Counted from the first letter of the stretch, positions 44,844 to 55,322 are shown. The stretch: 64,000 nucleotides of DNA from Bacteroidota bacterium (GCA_009773515.1 WSXX01000018.1:59252-123251); one strand, 5' to 3'. The notes: generated from the sequence alone by a model not told the origin. Translations and numbers: made by a program.

Positions 44844-47210
44844 CTACTTCACATTCAGTATTGTATTTGCAGAAACAAGCCCCGGGCTTACAGCAGAAAT
44901 TTCCAGTTTTCCACCCTTATCCCCTGCTTTAAGCAGTATGGTTGCTATGCCTGCCTCAGCTGCCATTGGATTATTCCCCATGAATTCCGCATCACCTTTC
45001 ACTTCAAATAAGATTTCATGGGTCGCTTCGGGAAGAATGGTGCCGTTTTCATCAATGACTGCTGCATAAAGAAATACAATATCATTCCGGCCTTTGACCA
45101 GAGGGCGATTGCTTTCATCTACCCATAGCTTCAAACCTTTGGCATCTCCGGGAGTAAGTCTGACAGAACTTACAGCTTCTTCTCCGGCAATATAACCTAC
45201 AGCTTTAAGTTCACCCGGAATAAAGTTTTCCAGATGAAATGTGAAAGGTGGCTGATTGAGATGGGTGCTGTAAATGTCTGTGTCTGGTGATTGTCGGCCC
45301 AAAGATTGACCATTAACAAAAAGCTCTACTTCTTCGCAATTGCTGTAAACTTTCACTTCAAGGAAGGTAGGGTCGTTATAAAAATTGGCTGCAAAAACGA
45401 AGGGTTTATTGAACTCATCAACGGGGAACTCTCCGATTTGTGCCTGGCTCTTGTAAAACCAGTAGGCAAACTTTGGCAGGCGGAAAATATCCATCACCCC
45501 TGAAGCTTCCAGATCGGTGGCATAGCCCCTGTTGTAGTCAAAAACCAGCCAGTTGGCATCGCCGGCCGGACTCCCTTTCAGGTTGCTGTTGTGGGCTTCC
45601 TGTTTATTCAACGCCTGTTGTGCAAGCCTGCGCTGGCCATATCCCCTGAGCTGCCGCGAATTGCGCTCATCAGAGGTAAGGTCTTCAAATGCTGTTTGAT
45701 TGAAGCCTGCATTGTGGGCATAATATTCCCAGTCGCCATATTCAGCAATAAAGATGGGCTTGCCACCGTTGTAATGGTTCCAGTAGTGTGGCGGTTTACC
45801 ATGCTGACGCGCAGGAATATACACATCAAAAACGCCGTCCCACCAGCTGCAGGTATAAACATCTTCTGCCGGATATTCTTCATGAACCGCATCATGAGCC
45901 TTTTTTACAAAATCATCGGTCATTGCGGTTTCATTCAAAGAAGCTTCCCACAAAACAACGGATGCATGGTTGCGGTCGCGGCGCACCATTTTGCGCACAT
46001 CGTTGAGTGATCTTTCCTGAAAAAGCTCATCTCCAAAAAACTGCCAGCCCGGTATGGCATCCATAGAGAGCAAGCCCAGTTCATCCAGTGCATCCATAAA
46101 AGCTTTGGAATGGGGATAATGCGAAAGCCTGACAAAGTTGTAACCGCCACTGCGAATTTTCCATGCATCGCGGTACTGCGCATTATCCGACAGCGCATAA
46201 CCGATATAGGGATATTCCTGGTGACGGTTTGTTCCGCGCAGGAATAAGGGCTCACCATTCAGTTCAAATCCTTCTGTGGTAAACCGGAAGGTACGTATGC
46301 CGATACGCTGTGTTTCGATGTCAGTCGCTGCATCTCCGTTATAAACTTCAGCGGTGATACTATACAGATAAGGATTTGACGGAGACCACAATTCAGGACT
46401 TTGAACATCAAATGAAACCCGGAACAAATCTTGGGAGCCGGAAGCAACATCCCTGATTTCTGAAACAGCGGAAGCTACTTCTTCACCATCCGGATTTCTC
46501 AAAACTATCCTGACCTTAACGCCTGCCGGTTCTTCATACTCATTACTCACATCCACCTGCACATTTACTGTGGCACTTTTACGGCTCACATCCGAATAAG
46601 TAACAAGAATTCCGCCGGCGGCCGTGCGGTCGGCACCAATGGGGTCAGAAATATGCAATTTGTCTTTCACCAGAAACCATACATTGCGATAAATGCCACT
46701 GAAGTAATTAAAATCAAGGTCATCGATGGGTTTGCCGGGTGGCACCTGCGGATTGTCTTCATTGTTGAGTCTTACCAGTACCGTATTTTCTTCTCCATAA
46801 CGGATATGACCGGCAAGGTAGATATGAAAGGGAAGATACCCGCTGTATGAAGATTTAATGTGGTTTCCGTTGATATAAACATCACTCACCTGCATAGCCC
46901 CTTCAAAATGCAAAGCAAGATGCTTACCTTCCAGTTCGGCAGGCACATAAAATGTTTTGCGATAAAAGGCCGTCCCCTGCCACTGTCTGTTTTTAATGAC
47001 AAGGGGTTCCACATGGGCAGTGTGAGGCAGGCTGATTTGCTGCCATTGCAGATTTTCGCCGGAGAATACAGCATCCTCATCCACATCTTTCACAAACTCC
47101 CAGCCTTGGTTAAACAGGTTTTTCCTTTCGGGAAAAGGATTTTTCTCCTGCTTAGATCCACATGCCCCCAAAAGCAGGACAATCAATGAATAAAAAAAGC
47201 ACTTCTTCAT
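44844..47210 (-). CDS. GH2 beta-galactosidase, lipoprotein
   Basis: A 788-residue exported glycosidase with a lipobox (LLLGAC, Cys 17). Domains run sugar-binding (about 30-190; WQGTAFYRKTFYV, DFNYFSGIYRNVWF), immunoglobulin-like (about 190-310), TIM barrel (about 310-600) and C-terminal beta-domains (DUF4982-like at about 615-690). In the barrel RDRNHASVVLWEASLNET carries the acid/base E427 and PIFIAEYGDWEYY the nucleophile E490. It probably trims galactose from galacto-oligosaccharides released by the GH53 encoded 96 bases upstream. Beta-galactosidase is the likely activity by gene order; GH2 also contains mannosidases and glucuronidases, but the motifs fit the galactosidase branch. Confidence 0.88.
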   Translation of the reverse strand: MKKCFFYSLIVLLLGACGSKQEKNPFPERKNLFNQGWEFVKDVDEDAVFSGENLQWQQISLPHTAHVEPLVIKNRQWQGTAFYRKTFYVPAELEGKHLALHFEGAMQVSDVYINGNHIKSSYSGYLPFHIYLAGHIRYGEENTVLVRLNNEDNPQVPPGKPIDDLDFNYFSGIYRNVWFLVKDKLHISDPIGADRTAAGGILVTYSDVSRKSATVNVQVDVSNEYEEPAGVKVRIVLRNPDGEEVASAVSEIRDVASGSQDLFRVSFDVQSPELWSPSNPYLYSITAEVYNGDAATDIETQRIGIRTFRFTTEGFELNGEPLFLRGTNRHQEYPYIGYALSDNAQYRDAWKIRSGGYNFVRLSHYPHSKAFMDALDELGLLSMDAIPGWQFFGDELFQERSLNDVRKMVRRDRNHASVVLWEASLNETAMTDDFVKKAHDAVHEEYPAEDVYTCSWWDGVFDVYIPARQHGKPPHYWNHYNGGKPIFIAEYGDWEYYAHNAGFNQTAFEDLTSDERNSRQLRGYGQRRLAQQALNKQEAHNSNLKGSPAGDANWLVFDYNRGYATDLEASGVMDIFRLPKFAYWFYKSQAQIGEFPVDEFNKPFVFAANFYNDPTFLEVKVYSNCEEVELFVNGQSLGRQSPDTDIYSTHLNQPPFTFHLENFIPGELKAVGYIAGEEAVSSVRLTPGDAKGLKLWVDESNRPLVKGRNDIVFLYAAVIDENGTILPEATHEILFEVKGDAEFMGNNPMAAEAGIATILLKAGDKGGKLEISAVSPGLVSANTILNVK

Positions 47211-47306
47211 GGTTTTCTCATCTTATGTAAACATTTGCGAGATCATTATAAAAAAAAGTGATGTCAATGCATCCGGCATCTAAACCAGAGAAATTTACGT
47301 GCTTAC

Positions 47307-48506
47307 TCAGTCATATTCCCAGGTAAAGTACTCCACCACATTGGTCAGATTTCCTGAATAATTGAAAAATGCACAGTTTTCCCATGATGAACCTCCTCCC
47401 CACAAGTCAATCATATCGGAAGTTATCCATGTCGGTTCCCAGTAAAAAACACCAATGGCACCGGCATCCATCATTTTTTGTGTGATGTCAATCATAAAAT
47501 CCCGCTGTCCTTGTGGTGTATATGGAAATCCAGCCAATGGCGGCTGGTTATAATATAAGTTGGAATAATTGTCGTTATTGGCAGTGGTAAAGGGATAAGC
47601 CGTTTCCAGCAGCATAACATCGCGCTTGTAGGTGCTAATCAGTTGTGAGATCAGCGCGGGAATGGCATTGTAAGCAACTTCGGTATGCCAGATGTGGTAG
47701 AAGGAAAAACCCATCACTTCAAAATCAGTTACTTTTCCCTTGTTAATCACATCGTTGAGCCACCAGTTGAGGTTGCGGGGATCGGCCACATGCAGGGCCA
47801 CAACGGTATTCTGGTCGGCCAGATCGTCAATATCGCGCACGGCAGAAATAGCTGCATTTATAATTTTGCCAAAGTTCACCCAATTACCCTGACACACATT
47901 CAGGGCAGGAAACCCGGATGGAACTCCGGTCATCATCATGCCGCAATTGGTTTCGTTGCCGATCTGTACCATTTCGGGTAGCAGGTTTTTCGACATCAAT
48001 TTGCTTAATACATTATAGGTGTAATTGTACACTGAGTCGGCCAGTACATCAATATCGGTAATGTTGTGCCAGGCGGCAGGCACATCCTGATGACCGGGAT
48101 CGGCCCACACGTCAGAATAATGAAAATCGAGCAAAACGGACATTCCGGCATTCTTTGCCCGCTGAATACTTTTCTCCACATCTTCATAACCGCTGTATAA
48201 AGGAACTTCATGACTGTAAAGATCATAGACCCAGTCAGGATTGTGCCAAAGGCGAAGACGCACCGTATTGGCGCCATGCTTTTTCAGTGCTTCATAGGGA
48301 TCAACTTGCACACCGTTTTTCAGGTAAATGCCACCATGGTCTTCTATCTGGTTTAAATAGGACAGGTCAACCCCCATTGCAAATTCAGCAGGGCTTATGC
48401 CATTATCATCAGGATCGGGGTCAGAGACTTTATTATCGTCTGAACATGAAAATACCGATACCGCAAACAAAATTGAGAAGAAAAACCTGGAATATGCAAA
48501 TTTCAT
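47307..48506 (-). CDS. GH53 endo-beta-1,4-galactanase, lipoprotein
   Basis: A 399-residue enzyme that cuts beta-1,4-galactan, the side chain of pectin. It is a lipoprotein (VFSC, Cys 21) followed by a short Asp-rich linker. The GH53 barrel has FAMGVDLSYLNQIED near residues 42-56, TVRLRLWHNP, LDFHYSDVWADPGHQ, the acid/base in VQIGNETNCG (E185) and the nucleophile in VMLLETAYPF (E301), and ends with the loop GVFYWEPTWI. All of these are family landmarks. It is the first gene of the minus-strand galactan operon, divergent from the HTCS, and defines the substrate of the whole locus. A surface lipoprotein position fits cutting galactan before SusCD import. Confidence 0.95.
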   Translation of the reverse strand: MKFAYSRFFFSILFAVSVFSCSDDNKVSDPDPDDNGISPAEFAMGVDLSYLNQIEDHGGIYLKNGVQVDPYEALKKHGANTVRLRLWHNPDWVYDLYSHEVPLYSGYEDVEKSIQRAKNAGMSVLLDFHYSDVWADPGHQDVPAAWHNITDIDVLADSVYNYTYNVLSKLMSKNLLPEMVQIGNETNCGMMMTGVPSGFPALNVCQGNWVNFGKIINAAISAVRDIDDLADQNTVVALHVADPRNLNWWLNDVINKGKVTDFEVMGFSFYHIWHTEVAYNAIPALISQLISTYKRDVMLLETAYPFTTANNDNYSNLYYNQPPLAGFPYTPQGQRDFMIDITQKMMDAGAIGVFYWEPTWITSDMIDLWGGGSSWENCAFFNYSGNLTNVVEYFTWEYD

Positions 48507-48562
48507 TGAAGCAAGGTTTTAATTGAAAAGTATCTGGTTTTCAATCCCAGATAATAATTCAC

Positions 48563-48570
48563 CAAAAATA
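48563..48570 (-). promoter_or_regulatory. Candidate -7 promoter box of the galactan operon
   Basis: On the minus strand TATTTTTG matches TAnnTTTG and lies 56 bases upstream of the GH53 start, giving a leader near 50 bases. I found no clear -33 TTTG at the usual distance. The region is AT-rich, so chance is possible. Confidence 0.4.
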
Positions 48571-48755
48571 GAATACTCTTTCAATAACAGGTTTCCCCAG
48601 CCTTACCTATTGTTGTCCAAATCTTACATTCTTTACATTATTTATGGTTAAATCTCATAATCAACATTTTATAAGTTTTATTTTCGTTGACGCTTTCTTT
48701 CATTTTTTAACCGTGTGCCAATAATGCGGTAAACTTTCGAAATAATTACTACTTT

Positions 48756-48763
48756 TATCTTCG
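48756..48763 (+). promoter_or_regulatory. Candidate -7 promoter box of the galactan HTCS
   Basis: TATCTTCG fits TAnnTTTG in seven of eight positions and lies 17 bases before the HTCS ATG, with a TTTC at 48735-48738 as a possible -33. The leader would be about ten bases. Confidence 0.35.
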
Positions 48764-48780
48764 TTTATTCTTTTTTCGGG

Positions 48781-51700
48781 ATGCAATTGAATACCTATAG
48801 CAATATTTTTTTTCCGGTGAAAAGATTTTCTTTTCTCCTGTTTCTACTATGTATTTTTTCTTTAACGCTGGCAGGGCAGACTATCAACTTTACAAATCTC
48901 ACCACCCGCGACGGATTAAGTTCGAACATCACAAATTCAATCGTTCAGGATAAATACGGCTTTATCTGGATTGGCACACAGGAAGGCTTACACCGTTATG
49001 ATGGCTTTAAAATGACGGTATTTCAACAGAATAATTCAGATGGGTCTATTTCAGCCAACAATATCAGCGCACTGCTATATGACGATGACTACATCTGGGC
49101 AGGCACATGGGATGGGCTAAACAAAATCAATATACACACTTTTGAAGTTCATCGGATTAATACCGGTGATTCAAGAGTTATCAGGGCGCTTTATAAGGAC
49201 AGCCAGGGGCAGATATGGATCGGCACATCTGCCGGTTTACTGGTGCATAACAAAAAAACAGGGGAGTTCAGACACTACAATTCATCCAACAGCAATTTAA
49301 GCCACAATACAATCAGATATTTTTACCAGACTTCCACCGGTGATATGTGGATTGGCACGTACAACGGCTTGAACCGTTTCCGGAACGGCGAGTTCACTTC
49401 CTATAACCTGAAAGGAACCTACAAACCCCTTCTGAAGAACAATCTTATTGTTTATATCAAGCCTTTTACTTCTAAAAATGACAGCCTTTTGTGGATAGGC
49501 ACTGAAACCGGGCTGGTGCGTTTCAATACTTTTACAGGTGATTATAAACATTACAATGCATCCAATACCAAACTCAGCAACGAAGTGGTAAAATGCATTA
49601 ACCACCAGAATGACACTATCCTTTGGCTTGGAACAGACTTCGGATTAAACATCTTCAATACCCGCACACTTGCAGTTGAAACCCACTATCATGACCCACT
49701 CATCAACCATACCATTGCCAGTAATGTGATTTGGGAAATCTATGAAGACCGCCAGAAACGTTTATGGCTGATAACATCCAACGGTGTTAGTGTAACAGAT
49801 AAAAGTCAACCTTTTTATAGTTTTTTTGAACAGTATTTTTCAAACGCAGAACCCCGTATTGGCAACCAGGTAAAAGATATTTTATTTTCATCTGACGGGA
49901 TGATCTGGATGGCTACCATTCACGGGGTGGTGATGAAAAATCCTGAAACAGGAACTAAAAAAATGTTTACGACATCATCTCCCCCACAAGAAAGAATTCT
50001 GTTAAACAATGTTTATGCACTCAAAGAAGACGAGCGAGGCCGCATATGGATCGGTACCGCCGGAGGGATCAATATATGGGATGCAAAAAAACAAAAAATG
50101 CACTCCGTAACATCAAACCGCGAAAATGGATTACTGTCAAATTACATCAGCGGGTTTGCTACGGATTGTAACGGCAATCTGTGGGTTACGGCATGGGAAG
50201 GGGGCCTGTTTCTTATCGTATGGGATGGGGAAAAACCTGAAAATATGCATTTTCAACTGGTTGACCCTAACGGTGACGGAAGACTTCTGGCAACATCCGG
50301 GCACATCTTTTATGGCAGCAATAATAACTTCTGGTCCATAGACAATAAAACCTTGCAAAAAACACCTGTTGATAAGGTAAACAAAGCACTTGTAAATAAG
50401 CAAATATCTTCGATGATGGCTGGAAGTGACGGTACTGTCTGGATTGGCACTTTGCAGGGACTAATAAGATATTTTCCTGAAAAAGACAGCATTACTGTTA
50501 TTTCTGTTCATACCGGAAGACCCCGGAAAATAATCAACCTGCAGGAAGACCAAAAAGGAAATGTTTGGGCAACTACAACTGAAGCAATTATCCGGTTAAA
50601 ACTTCCGGGCCAGGAGCAAATACTTATTCCGGTTGATAAAAACTCTCAGCTTAAAGGTTTTTATCATTATTGCTCTGATATTACACATAACGGGCAAATA
50701 CTTTTTGGTGGCGACAATGGATACATCCTGATTGAACCCGGCATCATTGACTCCAGTGATTGGACTCCGAAAGTCTTTATTTCAGGGTTGTATGTCAATA
50801 ACCAACAATTAAGCCCTACCGATACTGCCGGATTATTGCAAAGAGATGTTGCATTTACTGATTATTTGCGGCTGAAGCACAATCAAAACTCTCTGACCTT
50901 TGAGTTTTCAACCCTTGATTATTTATTTCCTGAATTTGTGCAGTTTCAATACAGACTGGGACAAGAAGAATGGATGCTTACATCAGGTGAAAAAAACTTT
51001 GCAGTATTTTCAAACCTGAAACCAGGCGATTATGTTTTTGAAGTAAAAGGTTCTGATCGTTATGGCATCTGGAGTGATGTCAAAACACTACAAATCAGAA
51101 TAATGCCTTCTTTATGGCTTAGCAAAAGTTTCATTTTGCTCTATTTTGTTCTGGCCATTTCTATTTCATGGTATGCTTACCGGGTATATCGCAACAGACG
51201 CAGACTTAGAAATGAACTCCAGCTCATAAGGCTCGAAAAGCAGCATAGCGAAGCGCTCTACCAGGCAAAAATCATGTTTTTTACCAATATTTCCCATGAA
51301 TTCCGCACGCCACTCAGCCTGATTATTCCACCCCTGCAGGAACTTTTGAAAGGAAACGGCAGCCGTATGAACCAGAAAAAACTATTAATACTGGCCCATC
51401 GTAATGCCAACAGACTTTACAAACTGGTTAACCAGTTACTGGATTTCAGAAAAATTGAAGCTGAAAAGCTGGAGCTGGCACCATCACCGATGGAACTGGT
51501 TTCCTTTTGCAGGGAAATATTTAATTCGTTTGATGATCTGGCATTGCGTAATGAAATAAACTACTCTTTTATAAGCAATGTTGATGAGCTTGCCGTGGAA
51601 GCAGACCGCGAGAAGCTGGAAACCATTGTTTTTAACCTGCTCTCAAATGCTTTCAAATATACTCCTTTCAATGAAAGTATAAGCTTGGAGATTAGCCTTG

Positions 51701-52800
51701 TAAAGCTGGAAACGGGAGAAAAAAATGTCGTACTATCTGTAAAAGACACCGGAATAGGAATAGCCAAAGAAGAGCAGACCCATATTTTTGAACAATTTTA
51801 CCAGACATCAGAAAGTAAATCCCTTAAAAAAGGCAGTGGTATCGGGCTAACCCTCGCACAGGAATATGCCCTGTTGCATAATGGCAATATTGAAGTGAGC
51901 AGCGAACCCGGAGAAGGCAGTGAGTTTGTTTTTTCCTTTCCGGTTAAACCTGTTCATTACATAAGGAACACAGAAACAACGAAATACAAAAATATTTATC
52001 AAACAGAATCAATACAACAGCATAAGTCTGAATTGCCTGTAACTGCAAAAAAAATCCTTGTGGTTGATGACAATGAAGACATCTTGGAACTGATTGAAAT
52101 GAATCTCAACGACCGGTATTTAATTACAACGGCCAAAAACGGAGAAGAAGCACTGAATATTATAGAAAGAGTTCAACCAAACCTGGTTGTGTCTGATGTT
52201 ATGATGCCTGTAATGGATGGTATAGAACTATGCGAACGAATCAAGTTAAATAAATCCACAATTCATATCCCGGTCATCCTGCTTACAGCCCGTAGCCTGG
52301 AAATACATAAGACTGAAGGTATCAGCAAAGGAGCAGACCATTATATTACAAAGCCTTTTGATATGGATTACCTGAAATCTGCCATTTCTGGTATCTTTCG
52401 CCGCGAGATGCAAATGATGGAATACATTAAAACACAGCTTGTAATCAGTCCGGGCAACGAAACAGACCCGAAAAAAAACCAGGATGAGCTGTTTTTAAAG
52501 AAAGTAATGTCGCTGATTGAAAATAATATTTCAAATCCTGAACTTTCAGTGGAAATGCTCGGTAATGCGCTGGGCATGAGCGCAACCCACCTTTACCGCA
52601 AGCTCAAAGAAGGCACCGGCTATTCCACCAAAGAAATCATTATGAATTTCCGAATGCAAAAAGCCGCCTATATGATTGCCAATAATGAAGGTAATGTTTC
52701 AGAAATCATGTATGCAGTGGGTTTTTCAAGCCTTTCTGGCTTCTCGCGCAGCTTCAAGGCAAAGTTTGGGGTGGCGCCAACTGCATACAGTAAAAACTAA
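48781..52800 (+). CDS. Hybrid two-component system regulator (HTCS) of the galactan locus
   Basis: A complete 1339-residue HTCS. A signal anchor (about residues 14-32) is followed by a periplasmic beta-propeller sensor (about 40-690) built from repeated blades with W-I-G-T-x-x-G-L (GFIWIGTQEGLHRYDGF, IWIGTSAGLL, MWIGTYNGLNRF, LWIGTETGLVRF, IWIGTAGGINIW, VWIGTLQGLIRY). A Y_Y_Y domain, a membrane helix (about 780-801), HisKA with NISHEFRTPL (H839), the ATPase with NLLSNAFKYTP, DTGIGIA and GSGIGL, a receiver with VVDDN and D1139 (VVSDVMMPVMDG), and a C-terminal AraC-type DNA-binding domain complete it. It is divergent from the galactan operon and most likely activates it on binding galactan oligosaccharides in the periplasm, as known for the family. 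Confidence 0.96.
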   Translation: MQLNTYSNIFFPVKRFSFLLFLLCIFSLTLAGQTINFTNLTTRDGLSSNITNSIVQDKYGFIWIGTQEGLHRYDGFKMTVFQQNNSDGSISANNISALLYDDDYIWAGTWDGLNKINIHTFEVHRINTGDSRVIRALYKDSQGQIWIGTSAGLLVHNKKTGEFRHYNSSNSNLSHNTIRYFYQTSTGDMWIGTYNGLNRFRNGEFTSYNLKGTYKPLLKNNLIVYIKPFTSKNDSLLWIGTETGLVRFNTFTGDYKHYNASNTKLSNEVVKCINHQNDTILWLGTDFGLNIFNTRTLAVETHYHDPLINHTIASNVIWEIYEDRQKRLWLITSNGVSVTDKSQPFYSFFEQYFSNAEPRIGNQVKDILFSSDGMIWMATIHGVVMKNPETGTKKMFTTSSPPQERILLNNVYALKEDERGRIWIGTAGGINIWDAKKQKMHSVTSNRENGLLSNYISGFATDCNGNLWVTAWEGGLFLIVWDGEKPENMHFQLVDPNGDGRLLATSGHIFYGSNNNFWSIDNKTLQKTPVDKVNKALVNKQISSMMAGSDGTVWIGTLQGLIRYFPEKDSITVISVHTGRPRKIINLQEDQKGNVWATTTEAIIRLKLPGQEQILIPVDKNSQLKGFYHYCSDITHNGQILFGGDNGYILIEPGIIDSSDWTPKVFISGLYVNNQQLSPTDTAGLLQRDVAFTDYLRLKHNQNSLTFEFSTLDYLFPEFVQFQYRLGQEEWMLTSGEKNFAVFSNLKPGDYVFEVKGSDRYGIWSDVKTLQIRIMPSLWLSKSFILLYFVLAISISWYAYRVYRNRRRLRNELQLIRLEKQHSEALYQAKIMFFTNISHEFRTPLSLIIPPLQELLKGNGSRMNQKKLLILAHRNANRLYKLVNQLLDFRKIEAEKLELAPSPMELVSFCREIFNSFDDLALRNEINYSFISNVDELAVEADREKLETIVFNLLSNAFKYTPFNESISLEISLVKLETGEKNVVLSVKDTGIGIAKEEQTHIFEQFYQTSESKSLKKGSGIGLTLAQEYALLHNGNIEVSSEPGEGSEFVFSFPVKPVHYIRNTETTKYKNIYQTESIQQHKSELPVTAKKILVVDDNEDILELIEMNLNDRYLITTAKNGEEALNIIERVQPNLVVSDVMMPVMDGIELCERIKLNKSTIHIPVILLTARSLEIHKTEGISKGADHYITKPFDMDYLKSAISGIFRREMQMMEYIKTQLVISPGNETDPKKNQDELFLKKVMSLIENNISNPELSVEMLGNALGMSATHLYRKLKEGTGYSTKEIIMNFRMQKAAYMIANNEGNVSEIMYAVGFSSLSGFSRSFKAKFGVAPTAYSKN

Positions 52801-53045
52801 TCTATTTCTAAATTAAAAGTCTTACACAGGGAGCCAATGAAATTCTCATAGTGATGTTTTAAGGTCAAACTCGCATGCAGGAGGTGTGAAATATCATTTA
52901 AAGGTGCTTTAAACGGTATTTAAGTTTTGGAGGTTCAACATGCTTAACCATGAAGGCTCACCTTTCCCTCAAATGTTTCTTTGCTTTTGCAAAAAACTGG
53001 CGGATGCTGTTTACCGGTTATTTTCCTGATTACCAGGCGATGTTT

Positions 53046-53645
53046 TTATTCAAACTTAAGATTCCTATAGTAAAATGACTTATCTGCTTCTGTAATTTCC
53101 CTGATTACTCTGCAAGGATTACCGAAAGCAAGAACATTGTCTGGAATATCTTTTGCAACAACACTTCCTGAACCTATAACAGAATTGGCACCTATTGAAA
53201 CGCCGGGATTGATGACAACATTGCCGCCAATCCAAACATTATCTCCGATATTTATGGGAAATGCGTATTCAAATTCCTGATTTCTCATTTCATAATGCAA
53301 CGGATGACCTGCGGTATAGATTCCTGCATTTGGCCCTATCACCACATTATCGCCAATTGTAACCTTTGCACAATCAAGAATAATCAAATTATAATTGGAA
53401 TAAAAATTCTCTCCAAGTTCAATATTGTATCCATAATCACATCTGAATGGAGGTTCAATAAAGAATTTTTCTTTTGTTTTGCCCAGAAGCATTCTTAACA
53501 ACTCATTGCGTTGTTCAATTTGATCTGGTCGCAATGAATTAAATGCAAATACCAGTTCTTTTGCATGCTGCCGTTCAGCCAGTAATTCCTCACCAAAAGC
53601 TTTGTATGGCTTACCCGAAATCATCTTACTTTTCTCACTTGTCAT
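53046..53645 (-). CDS. Maltose/galactoside-type O-acetyltransferase (hexapeptide repeat)
   Basis: A 199-residue cytosolic acetyltransferase that moves acetyl from acetyl-CoA to a sugar. The N-terminal motif SEKSKMISGKPYKAFGEEL is the Mac domain of maltose and nodulation-type acetyltransferases. The left-handed beta-helix has the hexapeptide pattern ([LIV]-G-x4), and the active-site segment TAGHPLHYEMRN supplies the catalytic His. The tail VLAFGNPCRVIREI is typical. I chose ATG 53645; the frame extends upstream to 53783 but those residues do not fit the family. The gene is downstream of, and converges with, the galactan HTCS. Acetylation of galactosides is a possible link but is not supported by sequence. 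Confidence 0.92.
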   Translation of the reverse strand: MTSEKSKMISGKPYKAFGEELLAERQHAKELVFAFNSLRPDQIEQRNELLRMLLGKTKEKFFIEPPFRCDYGYNIELGENFYSNYNLIILDCAKVTIGDNVVIGPNAGIYTAGHPLHYEMRNQEFEYAFPINIGDNVWIGGNVVINPGVSIGANSVIGSGSVVAKDIPDNVLAFGNPCRVIREITEADKSFYYRNLKFE

Positions 53646-53819
53646 CATGTGCTCTGTTTCTGTTGGTATGTAAACGTGGTGTAATTGATAAAACTTGTTG
53701 CGGCCAGCGATCGGAGGCAGTTGACGGCTTTCTGAAACAAAATCTTTCAGCCGGTAATGATGCCAACTCATTGCACCGGACAACTAAACCTGACAACACC
53801 TGACATTTACGACTACCTT

Positions 53820-55046
53820 TTATTGGGAGGTAGTTGTTGTTTGCTCTATATATTTATTTATCAAATTTACAGCTCTTTCGATTCCATTCTCATTCAAAAT
53901 CATTTTTCCAGCTTCCAGACATTTCTTTTTCATTTTCTGGTCATTTTTCACTTGAACTATTGCCTTGGATAAAATATCACCATTGATTTTGTTAATATTT
54001 AGTGGTTTATACGCATATCCTGATTTATAAATTTCTGAAGCCCTGTTTTTTTGATCAAAAATATGCGGTATTGGAATTGAAGGTAATCCAGCTCTTAAGA
54101 CTTCTGAGGTAGTTCCAAAGCCAAAATGGTGAACCACCAATTCAATGTGACCAAGAAGCCAGCTATAAGGAATTTGTTTTGCAATAAAAATATTCGCAGG
54201 GATCCTGACCTTCGTTTCATCCAGATCGGGCATAATCAGGACTGCTCTTGCATTCGCTTTATCAATTGACTCACAAACTGTCATATAAAGAGGATTGGTC
54301 TGCTTCTGATTGTGAAACATTGAGCCAAAAGTCACTAAGACAGGCTTTTCTCCTTCGCTTATAAAACTCAATAAATCGCCAGGCGGAATGTAATCATTTG
54401 GCGTTTCTGCAAATAAAAATCCGGTTATTTCAGTTATTTCTTTCCAGTTTGGATTTTGTTTCTGCAAGAATAAAGGCATTGGAATTATTGCAAGATATGG
54501 ATACTGGTTTTTATTTTTCAAATGCAGTACACCAACATCTCTGCGAAAATGCAGGTATTGTTTGCCAAAGATTGCTCCCAATAATTTATCAGATAAAAAT
54601 TGTCTCAATTCCCTAAAGATATTTTTGGTTTTCCAATATTCCTTAGGAAGTCCCAAAGGGGCGATTGAAACTGTAATAAAGGGTTTGCCAAGAATCTCTG
54701 CTTCAGCTTCTCCAACAATACCGTGTCCAATAATCAAGTCGAAATCCTTTAAAGCCGATGAGAAGTCCTTGTGACAATTTCTCAGGGTATCATAAATGAA
54801 ATTTAAAGCGAATTTAAACCCTTTGAGAATATCAGATGAATTCTCAACAAATTGCTTCGCGGAGTAATTTATGTCAATATCATCTCCTACAGAAATATGT
54901 GTTAATCCATAAAAATTAACAATCTGTTTAGCCCAGGGATGAGTTAAAATTGCAATAGAATTACCATTTTTTTGCAGCTCAACCCCAAGAGCAATATATG
55001 GCTGGATATCACCTCGGGATCCAATGGTTGTTAGTGCAATCTTCAC
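53820..55046 (-). CDS. GT1-like glycosyltransferase (UGT/macrolide type)
   Basis: A 408-residue cytosolic glycosyltransferase of the GT-B fold, related to sterol glucosyltransferases and macrolide glycosyltransferases. The N-terminus KIALTTIGSRGDIQPYIALG is the acceptor-side motif of this group. The donor side has VLVTFGSMFHNQ, then a VVHHFGFGTTSEVLRAGLPSIPIPHIFDQ-like region (written in pieces here: HHFGFGTTSE and PIPHIFDQ), with the His and Asp-Gln that bind the nucleotide sugar. No signal peptide was seen. The acceptor is unknown; a lipid or natural product is likely by family. It has a possible promoter of its own at 55176-55183. Confidence 0.9.
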   Translation of the reverse strand: MKIALTTIGSRGDIQPYIALGVELQKNGNSIAILTHPWAKQIVNFYGLTHISVGDDIDINYSAKQFVENSSDILKGFKFALNFIYDTLRNCHKDFSSALKDFDLIIGHGIVGEAEAEILGKPFITVSIAPLGLPKEYWKTKNIFRELRQFLSDKLLGAIFGKQYLHFRRDVGVLHLKNKNQYPYLAIIPMPLFLQKQNPNWKEITEITGFLFAETPNDYIPPGDLLSFISEGEKPVLVTFGSMFHNQKQTNPLYMTVCESIDKANARAVLIMPDLDETKVRIPANIFIAKQIPYSWLLGHIELVVHHFGFGTTSEVLRAGLPSIPIPHIFDQKNRASEIYKSGYAYKPLNINKINGDILSKAIVQVKNDQKMKKKCLEAGKMILNENGIERAVNLINKYIEQTTTTSQ

Positions 55047-55175
55047 TTTAATTAATTTTTAAGTTCAAGGGGTTTCCTTACATTTACGCCCAAGGGTCAA
55101 ATATCCACAAAATTGCCAATCTATCCGACTTATCCTGACCTATTTCAGGCATAAACTCAAATCAGCTCTTTGCAT

Positions 55176-55183
55176 CAAATATA
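55176..55183 (-). promoter_or_regulatory. Candidate -7 promoter box of the GT1 gene
   Basis: On the minus strand TATATTTG fits TAnnTTTG exactly and lies 129 bases upstream of the GT1 start. A CAAT at 55200-55203 is only a poor -33 match. Confidence 0.35.
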
Positions 55184-55322
55184 ACAAATTCTATTTTTCC
55201 AATCCCCCCCCATCAAGATTTATTCAACACTTCTCCGGAATGAATAACCCGGCAAAACCCACCTCTCCCCCCTCTCAGCAAAAAAACCAATTACAAATCG
55301 TAATCCGCGACATTCAATTTCC

